DNA from: Spirosoma aerolatum
GTDB lineage: Bacteria; Bacteroidota; Bacteroidia; Cytophagales; Spirosomataceae
NCBI RefSeq assembly: GCF_002056795.1
Contig: NZ_CP020104.1
Coordinates: forward strand, 817,001-881,000
Reading direction: 5' to 3'
Length of the DNA stretch: 64,000 nucleotides
Of this stretch, positions 7,964-16,785 are shown piece after piece. The notes under the pieces are model-generated. The model made no database searches, was not told the DNA's origin, and saw only the letters and a program-made list of their open reading frames with translations. A program made the position numbers and the translations under genes. Each line of letters starts with the position of its first letter. Position 1 is the first letter of the stretch.

Positions 7964-9709
7964 ATGTCTTGTAGTCTGAATGGTAAAGAATTAGCCATGT
8001 ATGATGTTATTATCATCGGCTCTGGCGCTGGCGGGGGCATGGCGGCTTACCAACTCACCAAAGCGGGTGCCAATGTCTGTTTGCTGGAAGCAGGCGGCTA
8101 TTTCGATCCGGCCGATCCGAAGTACATCACGCAACTTAAATGGCCGTACGAATCCCCACGCAGAGGAGCGAGTACCGTTCGGGCGTTCGGTGATTTCGAC
8201 GCTGCCTGGGGCGGCTGGCAAATCGATGGGGAGCCTTATTCTGCCGAAACAGGTACCGAATTCCACTGGTTTCGCTCACAGATGCTAGGTGGACGAACCA
8301 ACCACTGGGGGCGTATTTCGCTGCGTTTTGGCCCCGACGATTTCCGGCGCTACAGCCTTTCCGGGATTGGTGCCGACTGGCCGATTGGTTACGACGACAT
8401 GAAACCCTACTACGATCGGGTCGATAAACTCATCGGTGTGTTTGGTACCAATGTTGGATTGCCCAATGAACCCGATGGCTTTTTTCTACCGCCACCCAAG
8501 CCTCGTCTGCACGAAATGCTGATTACCAAGGCAGCTCGTAGCATCGGGGTACCTGTATTCCCGTCCCGCTTGGCCGTACTGACCAAGCCGATCAATCAGG
8601 AACGGGGAACCTGCTTTTATTGCGCCCAGTGTGGCCGTGCCTGTTCGGCCTATGCCGATTTTTCATCGTCGTCGGCACTGGTTATTCCAGCGTTGAAAAC
8701 CGGTAAGCTTACCCTCATCAACAATGCGATGGCCCGCGAGGTATTGACCGATCCACAGAGCGGCCTGTGCACAGGGGTCTCGTACATCGATAAGACCAGT
8801 TTGCAGGAACGAACCGTAAAAGGGAAAATGGTGATACTGGCTGCCAGCACCTGTCAGTCGGCCCGACTCCTGCTAAACTCAAAATCGTCCCGTTTTCAGC
8901 GTGGGCTGGCCAATGGATCGGGTGTGGTCGGTAAGTATCTGAACGACTCAACGGGAGCTTCCATGTCTGGTTTCATACCCGCCCTGATGAACCGCAAGCG
9001 GTACAATGAAGATGGAGCCCAGAGCTGCCATATTTATACCCCCTGGTGGCTCGATAACAAAAAGCTGGATTTCCCGCGTGGGTACCACATCGAATACGGG
9101 GGCGGTATGCGCATGCCCGACGCTGGTTTTATGGGTGGTATTGAAGCCTATAATGGACGTATGGCCGACGCCAGTGGTAAGAAGAAAGAAGCCGGTGGGT
9201 ATGGAGCTAGTTTAAAGGAAGATTATCTTCGGTACTATGGCGCATTTGTTTCGATGGCAGGCCGGGGCGAACCTGTACCGATGGAAAGTAACTACTGCGA
9301 AATCGATCCAAACCGGGTCGACCAGTATGGGATTCCTACCTTACGGTTTAACTACAAATGGTCGGATTATGAAATAAAACAGGCCCGGCATATGCAGCAA
9401 ACCTTCGATGAAATTCTTCATGCGATGGGTGGACAGCGAGTTAGCCCTGCCCCCGGTGCCGACCGAAATTATGGGCTGGAAGCTCCAGGCCGCATCATTC
9501 ACGAAGCAGGTACGATTCGGATGGGGAACGACCCCAAAACGTCCGCACTCAATGCATTTCAGCAGGCCCATGAGGTCAAAAATCTGTTTGTGGTTGATGC
9601 GGCTGCGTTCCCCTCGCAGGGCGACAAAAACCTGACCTGGACCATTCTGGCCTCATCCATGCGTACTTCGGACTATATCATCGACCAAATCAAAAAGAAA
9701 GCCCTATGA
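7964..9709 (+). CDS. GMC-family FAD-dependent dehydrogenase, large (catalytic) subunit
   Basis: The product has 581 residues. An FAD-binding Rossmann motif GSGAGGG lies at 19-25, with 'LLEAGG' about 25 residues further on, and the GMC signature is near 'MLGGRTNHWG'. The likely catalytic pair is H513 ('IIHEAGTIRMG') and N556 ('GDKNLTW'). A four-cysteine cluster C-x2-C-x2-C-x3-C (217, 220, 223, 227) sits where iron-sulfur-bearing relatives, such as FAD-glucose dehydrogenase alpha subunits, carry their cluster. The large subunit has no signal peptide. It overlaps the subunit-3 gene by four bases (ATGA), so the two are translationally coupled. The likely role is periplasmic oxidation of a sugar, sugar alcohol or sugar acid. 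An alternative ATG is at 7997; I keep 7964 because relatives carry a similar short N-terminal extension. Confidence 0.9.
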   Translation: MSCSLNGKELAMYDVIIIGSGAGGGMAAYQLTKAGANVCLLEAGGYFDPADPKYITQLKWPYESPRRGASTVRAFGDFDAAWGGWQIDGEPYSAETGTEFHWFRSQMLGGRTNHWGRISLRFGPDDFRRYSLSGIGADWPIGYDDMKPYYDRVDKLIGVFGTNVGLPNEPDGFFLPPPKPRLHEMLITKAARSIGVPVFPSRLAVLTKPINQERGTCFYCAQCGRACSAYADFSSSSALVIPALKTGKLTLINNAMAREVLTDPQSGLCTGVSYIDKTSLQERTVKGKMVILAASTCQSARLLLNSKSSRFQRGLANGSGVVGKYLNDSTGASMSGFIPALMNRKRYNEDGAQSCHIYTPWWLDNKKLDFPRGYHIEYGGGMRMPDAGFMGGIEAYNGRMADASGKKKEAGGYGASLKEDYLRYYGAFVSMAGRGEPVPMESNYCEIDPNRVDQYGIPTLRFNYKWSDYEIKQARHMQQTFDEILHAMGGQRVSPAPGADRNYGLEAPGRIIHEAGTIRMGNDPKTSALNAFQQAHEVKNLFVVDAAAFPSQGDKNLTWTILASSMRTSDYIIDQIKKKAL

Positions 9710-10350
9710 ACCGCCGGGATATTCTAAAATCGATTCCACTGACTACCCTGAGTTTTTCGGCTGCTACCCCAGAGGCTTCTCCAACAGTCCCTGTACCAAA
9801 AGCAGCTATTACGGAGTTCAAAAACGGAAAATCCCCCGAAGAGCAACGTCGGGACAATGCCCTGCAAGCCGCCAAATTTCTGACGGCCCACGAACTGGCT
9901 ACTGTTACCTTGCTGTGCGACATCATTCTACCGGCCGACGCCCGGTCACCAAGTGCCTCTCAGGTAGGTGTGCCCCAGTTTATTGAGTTTATGCTCAAAG
10001 ATCAGCCCGATATGCAGACCCCGGTTCGGGGCGGATTGAGCTGGCTCGATCACGAATGTCGCCAGCGTTTTGGAAAGGCTTTTACGGATTGTACAGCGCC
10101 CCAGCGCATTGCTGTAGTGGACGATATTGCCTATCCGGCCAAAGCCAAACCCGAACATATGCATGGCGTATCGTTCTTTTCGCGTATGCGCAATCTGACG
10201 GCCGCCGGGTACTTCACCAGCAAGGCCGGTATTGCTTACCTCGGCTATATGGGAAATACGCCCCACCAGTGGGCAGGTCCTCCGAAAGACGTACTGGACC
10301 AGTTTGGCCTAAGCTTCGACCCCGATGTACACTATGCGGATATGGGTTGA
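9706..10350 (+). CDS. Gluconate 2-dehydrogenase subunit 3-family protein
   Basis: A 214-residue small subunit. The N-terminus 'MNRRDILKSIPLTTLSFSAA' is a twin-arginine-like signal (NRRDILK). The body has the family features 'EQRRDNALQAAKFLTAHELA', 'TLLCDIILPAD' and a long C-terminal tail ending near 'QWAGPPKDVLDQFGLSFDPD'. In characterised FAD-glucose dehydrogenases the equivalent gamma subunit carries the Tat signal and escorts the signal-less catalytic subunit across the membrane. The same arrangement is inferred here, supported by the 4-base overlap with the upstream gene. No cytochrome subunit gene is adjacent, so the electron acceptor is unknown. Confidence 0.88.
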   Translation: MNRRDILKSIPLTTLSFSAATPEASPTVPVPKAAITEFKNGKSPEEQRRDNALQAAKFLTAHELATVTLLCDIILPADARSPSASQVGVPQFIEFMLKDQPDMQTPVRGGLSWLDHECRQRFGKAFTDCTAPQRIAVVDDIAYPAKAKPEHMHGVSFFSRMRNLTAAGYFTSKAGIAYLGYMGNTPHQWAGPPKDVLDQFGLSFDPDVHYADMG

Positions 10351-10377
10351 TGCCTGAAAACTAGAGCGAAACATTGC

Positions 10378-11748
10378 ATGCTTCACCATCTGACACCTGG
10401 CTGGCTGGCCTTTTTAGGGCTCTTGCTGGCTGGAGAACAACAACCCATGCCAATTGAAACGCAACTGACTTTCGATGCCAAAGGTCATACGCTGAATAAT
10501 AACCAGGTTTTTTCGCCAGACGACCGCTGGATGGTGTATGATACGCGTAATATCGACACGGGTTTAGGGCAAACCAGTTCTATTGAACTATTCGACGTGC
10601 GCACGGGAAAAACCAGCCTGTTGTATCGAACGACCAATCAGACCGAATACGGCCCAGGAGCGGGCGCGGTTACGTTTTCGCCTACGGAAGCAAAGGTTTT
10701 GTTCCTGCATGGGCTCCGAAATGCTGATGCCCGCTATCCGTATGCGATGAGTCGGCGAACGGGTGTGCTCGTCGATGTCAGGCAACCTCAGAAGCCCCAC
10801 TTTCTGGATGGCCGATGCCTTAACCCGCCTTTCGTACCGGGGGCTTTGCGTGGTGGCACACACGCCCATCAGTGGAGCGATGACGGACAGCGCATCAGCT
10901 TTACCTATAACGATGAAGTCATGGAACGACTTTCTCAAACGAACCCAACTGTAAAAGACCTTCGGACGGTAGGCGTTTTAAGTCCAGCGCATCCCGTAAA
11001 GGTCCACGATTCGAACGATGCGGATTGTTTTGATGGGGAATGGTTTGCTACCATTATTACGCAGGTGACCGAGCGGCCTACGTTGGGTTCTGACGAGATT
11101 GAGCGGGCGTTCGATGAAACCTGGATTGGCCGTACCGGATACCGTAAAGCCGATGGTAGCTGGCAAAAGCGAGCCATAGCCTTTCAGGGTAATGTTCGGA
11201 ATCGGGCCAATCAGATCGTTACGGAAGTGTTTGTGGCCGATTTGCCGGAGGATCTGACCAGAGCCAAACCCGGCCAACCACTGGAGGGTACGGCAACCAC
11301 CCGCCCTAATCCACCCGCAGGTGTCACCCAGCGCCGGATCACATTCACGGAACAAGGTGTTGAAGGGCCCCGGCATTGGTTACGGAGCTTACCCGACGGC
11401 TCACTCATTGGGTTCCTGGCTAAAGACGCTACTGGGGTGGTTCAGATCTTTGGTGTTTCGCCCAATGGCGGTCCGATTCGGCAACTGACGCACCAGCCGT
11501 TCTCGATACAAACAACGTTCAACTTCAGCCCCGATGGGAAACAGGTTGCCTACACGGCTGACAATAGTATTTTCGTGACCGATCTGGCTAATGGAAACTA
11601 CCGTCGTCTTACGCCCCGGTCAGCAGACGAGCAACGACCGATTAATGCCGTAGTCTGGTCCAATAAAGGGGATAAAATTGTGTATAATCGGTACGTGTCG
11701 ACCGCTGCCGGGCGATACATACAATTGTTTCAGCTAACGGGATTCTGA
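10378..11748 (+). CDS. YidR-like beta-propeller protein (DUF3748/TolB-like)
   Basis: The product has 456 residues, with a probable short signal sequence (about 1-20). Several features match Escherichia coli YidR as I remember it: 'NNQVFSPDDRWMVYDTR', 'PPFVPGALRGGTHAHQWS', 'RISFTYNDEVM', 'RNVGV'-like 'RTVGVLSPAHPV', a 'GSDEIERAFDETWIG' segment, 'PAGVTQRRITFTEQG' and 'PRHWLRSLPDGSLIGFLAKD'. The later half has TolB-type WD/DPP repeats ('NFSPDGKQVAYTAD'). The function of YidR is not established. The gene starts 27 bases after subunit 3 and ends just before a strong terminator, so it belongs to the dehydrogenase operon, which is the main clue to its role. Confidence 0.85.
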   Translation: MLHHLTPGWLAFLGLLLAGEQQPMPIETQLTFDAKGHTLNNNQVFSPDDRWMVYDTRNIDTGLGQTSSIELFDVRTGKTSLLYRTTNQTEYGPGAGAVTFSPTEAKVLFLHGLRNADARYPYAMSRRTGVLVDVRQPQKPHFLDGRCLNPPFVPGALRGGTHAHQWSDDGQRISFTYNDEVMERLSQTNPTVKDLRTVGVLSPAHPVKVHDSNDADCFDGEWFATIITQVTERPTLGSDEIERAFDETWIGRTGYRKADGSWQKRAIAFQGNVRNRANQIVTEVFVADLPEDLTRAKPGQPLEGTATTRPNPPAGVTQRRITFTEQGVEGPRHWLRSLPDGSLIGFLAKDATGVVQIFGVSPNGGPIRQLTHQPFSIQTTFNFSPDGKQVAYTADNSIFVTDLANGNYRRLTPRSADEQRPINAVVWSNKGDKIVYNRYVSTAAGRYIQLFQLTGF

Positions 11749-12119
11749 TGCTGCGAAAACCGTAATCGGCGCTAAAATTTGAGTCACTAGGAGTAGCCTA
11801 ATGGATTTCCATTAGGCTATTTTTTTGTCGTTTCCAGAGATGACCCGGAATAGCTTTGTAGCCTACGGTAAACAAGTTACGCTTGAGTACCTAGGTCGTG
11901 GCACTTAAAAACCAATATCATAATCAGAGCCTCACACTCCAATCCCCCTGTTCACTGATGATTCTATAACTAGAATTATTGGCTAAGGGTATAGTATTAT
12001 ATCAAGAATAATTGCTCATAAAGTTAATAATCATTGTATCTTTTGGATAAATAACTGGATCGATTGCGGTTGGCTTGCCCTTTTGTTGACTCTATAAAGG
12101 AAACCATTGCTACAGGGCC
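11749..12119. other. Intergenic stretch between the dehydrogenase operon and fecR
   Basis: It contains the terminator at 11794-11826 and then an AT-rich stretch (about 11930-12060), which presumably carries the fecR/PUL promoter. A weak -7-like element, TATCTTTTG, lies near 12037-12045. It is one base off the TAnnTTTG consensus, so I do not call it. No gene is seen. Confidence 0.45.
11794..11826 (+). terminator. Rho-independent terminator of the dehydrogenase/YidR operon
   Basis: TAGCCTAATGGA (11794-11805) and TCCATTAGGCTA (11808-11819) form a perfect 12-bp stem with a 2-base gap, followed by a run of seven T residues (11820-11826). It lies 45 bases after the stop of the YidR-like gene. Confidence 0.9.
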
Positions 12120-13157
12120 ATGAGCCGAAAATCGTTCGGGCAACTTTTACAGAAGTATTTGCGGGGAGAATGCACACCCGAAGAAAAAGCCTTTGTTGAG
12201 CACTGGTATGGCTCGCTGGAAACCGAAACGGGTGAGTCGGGCCAAGACCTGGACTGGGTAGAGCTGGAAGATCGGCTCTGGAGCCAGATGCAACGAAAAA
12301 TGCATGATGATGAAACCGCCGACGACGCCCGTATTGTTGCCATGCCTACAACCCGCTATCGGTGGGTGGGTATTGCAGCCGCTGTTTTACTACTCGTTGG
12401 CTGGTTCATTGGCCGACAGGCATTCCAGAGTCTGGAGACAAATACGGCGCAGGAAACGTCGGTTGGCACGGATTGGCTAGAGCGGACTAACACCACATCG
12501 AAATCACTACTGGTTCGCCTGGACGATGGGAGCAAGGTTCATTTAGCTGCCCGGAGTTCCATACGATTTCCCAAAACATTTGCATCAGACAATCGAACGG
12601 TTTACCTGACTGGCGACGCTTTTTTCGATATTCAGAAGATGCCGTTGCGACCGTTCTTTGTGCATACGGGTAGCGTCGTTACGAAAGTACTCGGCACTAG
12701 TTTTTTTATTCGCACACAGGCCATCACCAAACAGGTGCGTGTGGAAGTGGTGACGGGCCGGGTGGCGGTATACGAAGAAACATCCCCAAAGAAAAAAGAC
12801 GATAACGGCGTTGTGCTCACCCCAAATCAGGCCGCCACGTTCTTTGCCGAAGCACAGCATTTCGTGACGGGTCTGGTCGAGAAACCGGTATTGATTCAGA
12901 AACCGGCTGTTGAAGCCAAACAAATCTCGTTTCAGTTTGACGATACGCCCTTATCGGAGGTGCTGGGTCGGCTGCAACAGGCCTATGGGATTGCCATCGA
13001 GGTCGAAAATGAGCAGCAGAACAACTGCCCACTCACTGCCGATTTAACCAATCAGCCTTTATACACCCAGCTGGATATTATCTGTGCAGCCCTAAAGGCC
13101 AGCTACAAGGTACAGGGAACTACAATCCTGATTAGCGGCAAAGGGTGCGAAAAATGA
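12120..13157 (+). CDS. FecR-family anti-sigma factor
   Basis: A 345-residue protein. The cytoplasmic N-terminal part (about 1-75, 'LLQKYLRGECTPEEKAFVEH') is the expected sigma-binding region. One transmembrane helix lies at about 82-98. The periplasmic FecR domain follows ('LVRLDDGSKVHLAARSSIRF', 'TGDAFFDIQK', 'VVTGRVAVYEE'), and a C-terminal DUF4974/STN-like domain ends the protein ('ISFQFDDTPLSEVLGRLQQA'). It would hold an ECF sigma factor until the STN domain of the SusC at 13441 signals ligand. No sigma gene adjoins it; the nearest is at 6976. It starts the pectin locus. Confidence 0.94.
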   Translation: MSRKSFGQLLQKYLRGECTPEEKAFVEHWYGSLETETGESGQDLDWVELEDRLWSQMQRKMHDDETADDARIVAMPTTRYRWVGIAAAVLLLVGWFIGRQAFQSLETNTAQETSVGTDWLERTNTTSKSLLVRLDDGSKVHLAARSSIRFPKTFASDNRTVYLTGDAFFDIQKMPLRPFFVHTGSVVTKVLGTSFFIRTQAITKQVRVEVVTGRVAVYEETSPKKKDDNGVVLTPNQAATFFAEAQHFVTGLVEKPVLIQKPAVEAKQISFQFDDTPLSEVLGRLQQAYGIAIEVENEQQNNCPLTADLTNQPLYTQLDIICAALKASYKVQGTTILISGKGCEK

Positions 13158-13271
13158 GTAATGAATAATGTAAGATGAACAATGGATAATGAAAAATGGA
13201 GAATGAGCAATGAGTAACGGGTTGATTAACAACAGCAGGCATTACCCATTGTCCATTTTTCATTATCCATT
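13154..13271. repeat. Inverted array of 7-bp tandem words after fecR
   Basis: From 13154 to about 13217 the DNA reads as nine consecutive heptamers of the form ATGNNNN (mostly ATGRNNA), beginning at the fecR stop. The right arm up to 13271 carries the same family of heptamers inverted. The best arms are 13181-13200 (AATGGATAATGAAAAATGGA) and 13252-13271, which match perfectly over 20 bp. In RNA this gives a long hairpin between fecR and susC. Heptameric tandem repeats are known in cyanobacterial genomes (STRR). Their folding back at a stop codon is what stands out here. Confidence 0.82.
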
Positions 13272-13317
13272 AAATCGAACAGGCCTATGTAACAACCCTT
13301 CACCTGACTTAAAAAGT

Positions 13318-13351
13318 GACGCTGGCCATGCGGCTAACATGCGCCAGCGTC
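13318..13351 (+). promoter_or_regulatory. GC-rich hairpin in the susC leader
   Basis: GACGCTGGC (13318-13326) pairs with GCCAGCGTC (13343-13351), and an inner CATG/CATG pairing sits above a bulge. It lies about 90 bases before the chosen susC start and has no T-run. It is either a weak terminator separating fecR from susC or a 5'-leader structure. Confidence 0.5.
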
Positions 13352-13440
13352 GATGTTTCTCCTGAACGGGCAGACTGCGAATCATGCCCCGTACACAGGA
13401 GGTTGTTGTCAAATTTCCATTTAACAAACCCTTTAAAGGT

Positions 13441-16400
13441 ATGAAAAAAAGAGTACCCGTACCAACAGGCTGCTCAACCGGCCTACGTGCTCATCCATTT
13501 TTGAGGCTCATGAAACTATCGCTTACCCAGCTTTTCCTGATGATTGCCTGCACGAGCTTTTCGCTGGCGTTCGATGGGAAAGCGCAGGAGTTGATGACCC
13601 GGCCTGTTACGCTCAATGTTGAAGGGCAACGGCTGCGAACGGTACTAAGCCAGATTGAGCGTCAGACCTCCGCCCGGTTTGTGTACAGCTCCAAAACCGT
13701 CAATCCCAATCAGCCGGTGACCATCTCGGTAAAAGACAGGTCATTGACCGAAACGCTTACCGAATTGCTCAAACCGCTCAAACTGACCTACCGGCTTGTA
13801 GGTGGGCAAATCGTGCTGGATACGGAAAATGAAGCCCAAACGCAGGTAATCAATCCAACTGTTGCCCCAATGGAACATGCTGTGGCTGGAACGGTTTCGG
13901 ATGAAAAAAATGCACCGTTGCCGGGCGTTAGCGTGGTAGTGAAAGGCTCGACCCGTGGCGCTACAACGGATGCAACCGGTAAATACCGCATCACAGTACC
14001 CGACGGCAACGGCACTACCTTAACGTTTTCGTTTGTGGGTTACCAGAGCCAGGATGTTGTGGTGGGTAATCAAACAACAATCAATGTGTCGATGGTGCCT
14101 GACGTTAGCTCGCTCGATGAGGTGGTGGTTATTGGCTACGGTGCCGTTCGGAAAAAAGACCTGACGGGTTCGGTGGTTCAGCTTAAAAGTGAGCAGTTGA
14201 AAGAAGTGCCAACGGCCAACGTGCTGGAAGCGGCTCAGGGTAAGATTGCCGGAGCCGACATTACCCGGAACAGTGGTCAGGCGGGGGCTGGCGTCAGCAT
14301 CCGAATTCGGGGTAACCGATCAATTGGGGGCAACAACGCACCCCTGATCATTGTCGATGGGATTCAGTACAGTAACCTGGAAGACATTAATGCCAACGAC
14401 ATTGAAACGATGGATGTACTGAAAGATGCGTCGTCCATTGCCATTTACGGATCGCGGGGAGCCAACGGGGTCATTCTGATCACGACCAAAAAAGGGAAGC
14501 TGGGAAAACCCGATATCTCGTTCAATGCCTATTCGGGTATCTCGCAGGTGACCATGTATCCGAAAGCAATGGACATCAACGCCTTCCGCGATTTCAAGCG
14601 GGAAGCCTGGCGGGCGGCTGGTGTCTGGAAAAGCCCGGCCGATGATGCCGCTATTTTCACCAACGTAGCCGAGTACAATGCGTTACAGAATGGTATCTGG
14701 ACCGATTATCAGGATGCGCTGATTCATAATGGTTTACAGCAGGACTACCAGGTGGGTTTCCGGTCGGGTACCGATAAGTTGAAATCGTATGTATCTGTCG
14801 ATTATTACAACGAAAAAGGCATTCTGAAGCTGGATGAAATCAAACGGTATACGGGCCGCCTGAATGTCGATTATACCATCAATAACTGGATGAAAATCGG
14901 CCTGTCGACGCAGCTTACCTATTACGACCAGAGTGTGCGTCGTGACCCATTGAACCAGGCCAACAAAATCAGCCCACTCGGTTCGCTCTACGATGCCAAC
15001 GGGAATTTCAACTACATCATGCTCGACGGACAGACGGCCAACCCCCTGTCGGACGAGCAGCCCAATGTGTTCAACAACTCGATCCTGACCACTCGCATTC
15101 TGACCAATGGCTATGTAGAACTGACACCCTTAAAAGGGCTGACGGTTCGGAGTATGCTGGGCGTGAACCTGGCTTCGATTCGAAATGGCGCTTATTCGTC
15201 GCCTAAATCCATTGATCGTTCGCTGACGGGTAAATCGCTGGCGACCTACGATGCCAGCAACAGCCGCAGTATCAACTGGGAAAACGTCGTGACCTACCAG
15301 CGGACACTGGACCAGCACGCGTTTACGTTTACGGGAATCGCCAGCTACATCGGCAACTCGTCGGATAATGTGTCGGCGTCAGGCGTGAATCAGTTATTAC
15401 CCTCGCAGTTGTTCTACTCGCTCGGCAGTGCGACAGAAGAGATCAAAATCAACTCCGCCTATTCAAAAAACAACCTTGTATCGTTTGCTGGTCGGTTGAA
15501 TTATGCGTTTCGGGATCGGTATCTGCTCACACTGACCGCACGTGAAGATGGTTCGTCGAAACTGGCTACGGGCAATAAATGGACGTTCTTCCCATCGGCG
15601 GCTTTTGCGTGGCGCGTGATCGAAGAGAAGTTCATGCAGGGCGTAAAAGGGCTTAGCGATCTGAAACTGCGGGCCAGCTATGGGGTGGCCGGTAACGATC
15701 CGTCGGGGCCCTACGCTACCCAGACCACGCTGACCCGAATTGCTTTTGGCTATGATGACATAGCCGCTCCTGCTTACACCTTTTCGCGAAATGTGGGTAA
15801 CGCAGAACTGGGCTGGGAGTTGTCGTATACCAAAAACCTCGGTCTTGATTTTGGCTTGTTGAACGGTCGCATCAACACCTCGATCGACTATTACGATACC
15901 CGAACCGAAGCTTTGCTGCTGGACCGGGGCCTGCCGCCAACGACCGGCGTAACAACCGTGAAGCAGAACATCGGCAAAACCCGTAACCGGGGTATTGAGG
16001 TGGCGCTGGGAAGTACCAACATTCGTACCAACAACTTTAGCTGGACCAGCAACGTCACCTTTACCAAAAACAAGGAAGAAATTACGGAACTGGTGACGGG
16101 AGGCAACGACATTGGCAACGGCTGGTTCATTGGCCAACCCATTAATGTCTTTTACGATTACCAGAAACTGGGTATCTGGCAAACCTCGGAAGTCGATGCT
16201 GCTGCCAAAATTTCACCGACGCAGTTGCCCGGCGAAATTAAGGTGAAAGATCAGAATGGCGACGGGAAAATTGATGCGGTCAACGACCGGATTATTCTGG
16301 GAAATCCCCGTCCGAAATGGAGTGGTGGCTTCGACAATACCGTCAAGTTCAAAGGCTTCGACCTGAACGTGTTCCTGTACGCGCGCATTGGTCAGATGAT

Positions 16401-16764
16401 CAACTCCGACCGTTCGGCTCGTTTCGATCAGCAGGGTGTAGGCAACAGCACTGCCGGGCTGGATTACTGGACACCCGAAAATCCGACGAATGCATACCCT
16501 CGTCCGAATAAAAATGGGGGCCTCAAATACCTCTCGACCCTGGGTTATGTCGATGGCTCATTTGCCCGGATTCGAAATATTACCCTGGGCTACAATGTGC
16601 CAACCAGCTTCCTGCGCTCGAAGGTTATTCGGAGTGTACGGCTGTATGCAACGGGTAAAAACCTGTTCACCTTCACTAAACTGAACTATGACCCTGAGCG
16701 GGGTGGCTCCGAAAACTTCCCGATGACTAAACTCTATGTTTTTGGCCTGAACGTCAGTTTATAA
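13441..16764 (+). CDS. SusC-family TonB-dependent transporter with N-terminal STN signalling domain
   Basis: The product has 1107 residues from the ATG at 13441. The frame is open back to 13384, but the signal peptide with its basic leader (MKKRVPVP..., hydrophobic MKLSLTQLFLMIACTSFSLA) fits this start. The STN domain comes first ('LNVEGQRLRTVLSQIERQTS' ... 'LTYRLVGGQIVL'). Next are a carboxypeptidase-regulatory-like domain ('GVSVVVKGSTRGATTDATGK'), a TonB-box region ('LDEVVVIGYGAVRKKDLTGS'), a plug domain ('VSIRIRGNRSIGG', 'IETMDVLKDASSIAIYGSRG') and a beta-barrel ending in 'VFGLNVSL'. The STN domain links it to the FecR encoded just upstream. With the downstream SusD and pectinases it should import pectic oligosaccharides. 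Confidence 0.95.
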   Translation: MKKRVPVPTGCSTGLRAHPFLRLMKLSLTQLFLMIACTSFSLAFDGKAQELMTRPVTLNVEGQRLRTVLSQIERQTSARFVYSSKTVNPNQPVTISVKDRSLTETLTELLKPLKLTYRLVGGQIVLDTENEAQTQVINPTVAPMEHAVAGTVSDEKNAPLPGVSVVVKGSTRGATTDATGKYRITVPDGNGTTLTFSFVGYQSQDVVVGNQTTINVSMVPDVSSLDEVVVIGYGAVRKKDLTGSVVQLKSEQLKEVPTANVLEAAQGKIAGADITRNSGQAGAGVSIRIRGNRSIGGNNAPLIIVDGIQYSNLEDINANDIETMDVLKDASSIAIYGSRGANGVILITTKKGKLGKPDISFNAYSGISQVTMYPKAMDINAFRDFKREAWRAAGVWKSPADDAAIFTNVAEYNALQNGIWTDYQDALIHNGLQQDYQVGFRSGTDKLKSYVSVDYYNEKGILKLDEIKRYTGRLNVDYTINNWMKIGLSTQLTYYDQSVRRDPLNQANKISPLGSLYDANGNFNYIMLDGQTANPLSDEQPNVFNNSILTTRILTNGYVELTPLKGLTVRSMLGVNLASIRNGAYSSPKSIDRSLTGKSLATYDASNSRSINWENVVTYQRTLDQHAFTFTGIASYIGNSSDNVSASGVNQLLPSQLFYSLGSATEEIKINSAYSKNNLVSFAGRLNYAFRDRYLLTLTAREDGSSKLATGNKWTFFPSAAFAWRVIEEKFMQGVKGLSDLKLRASYGVAGNDPSGPYATQTTLTRIAFGYDDIAAPAYTFSRNVGNAELGWELSYTKNLGLDFGLLNGRINTSIDYYDTRTEALLLDRGLPPTTGVTTVKQNIGKTRNRGIEVALGSTNIRTNNFSWTSNVTFTKNKEEITELVTGGNDIGNGWFIGQPINVFYDYQKLGIWQTSEVDAAAKISPTQLPGEIKVKDQNGDGKIDAVNDRIILGNPRPKWSGGFDNTVKFKGFDLNVFLYARIGQMINSDRSARFDQQGVGNSTAGLDYWTPENPTNAYPRPNKNGGLKYLSTLGYVDGSFARIRNITLGYNVPTSFLRSKVIRSVRLYATGKNLFTFTKLNYDPERGGSENFPMTKLYVFGLNVSL

Positions 16765-16785
16765 CCCTTAACGCTGCTATTGATC

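Noticed and set aside
15463..16182. Open frame of 239 codons antisense to the second susC
   Set aside because: It is covered by the intact susC reading frame and has no recognisable features or start context.
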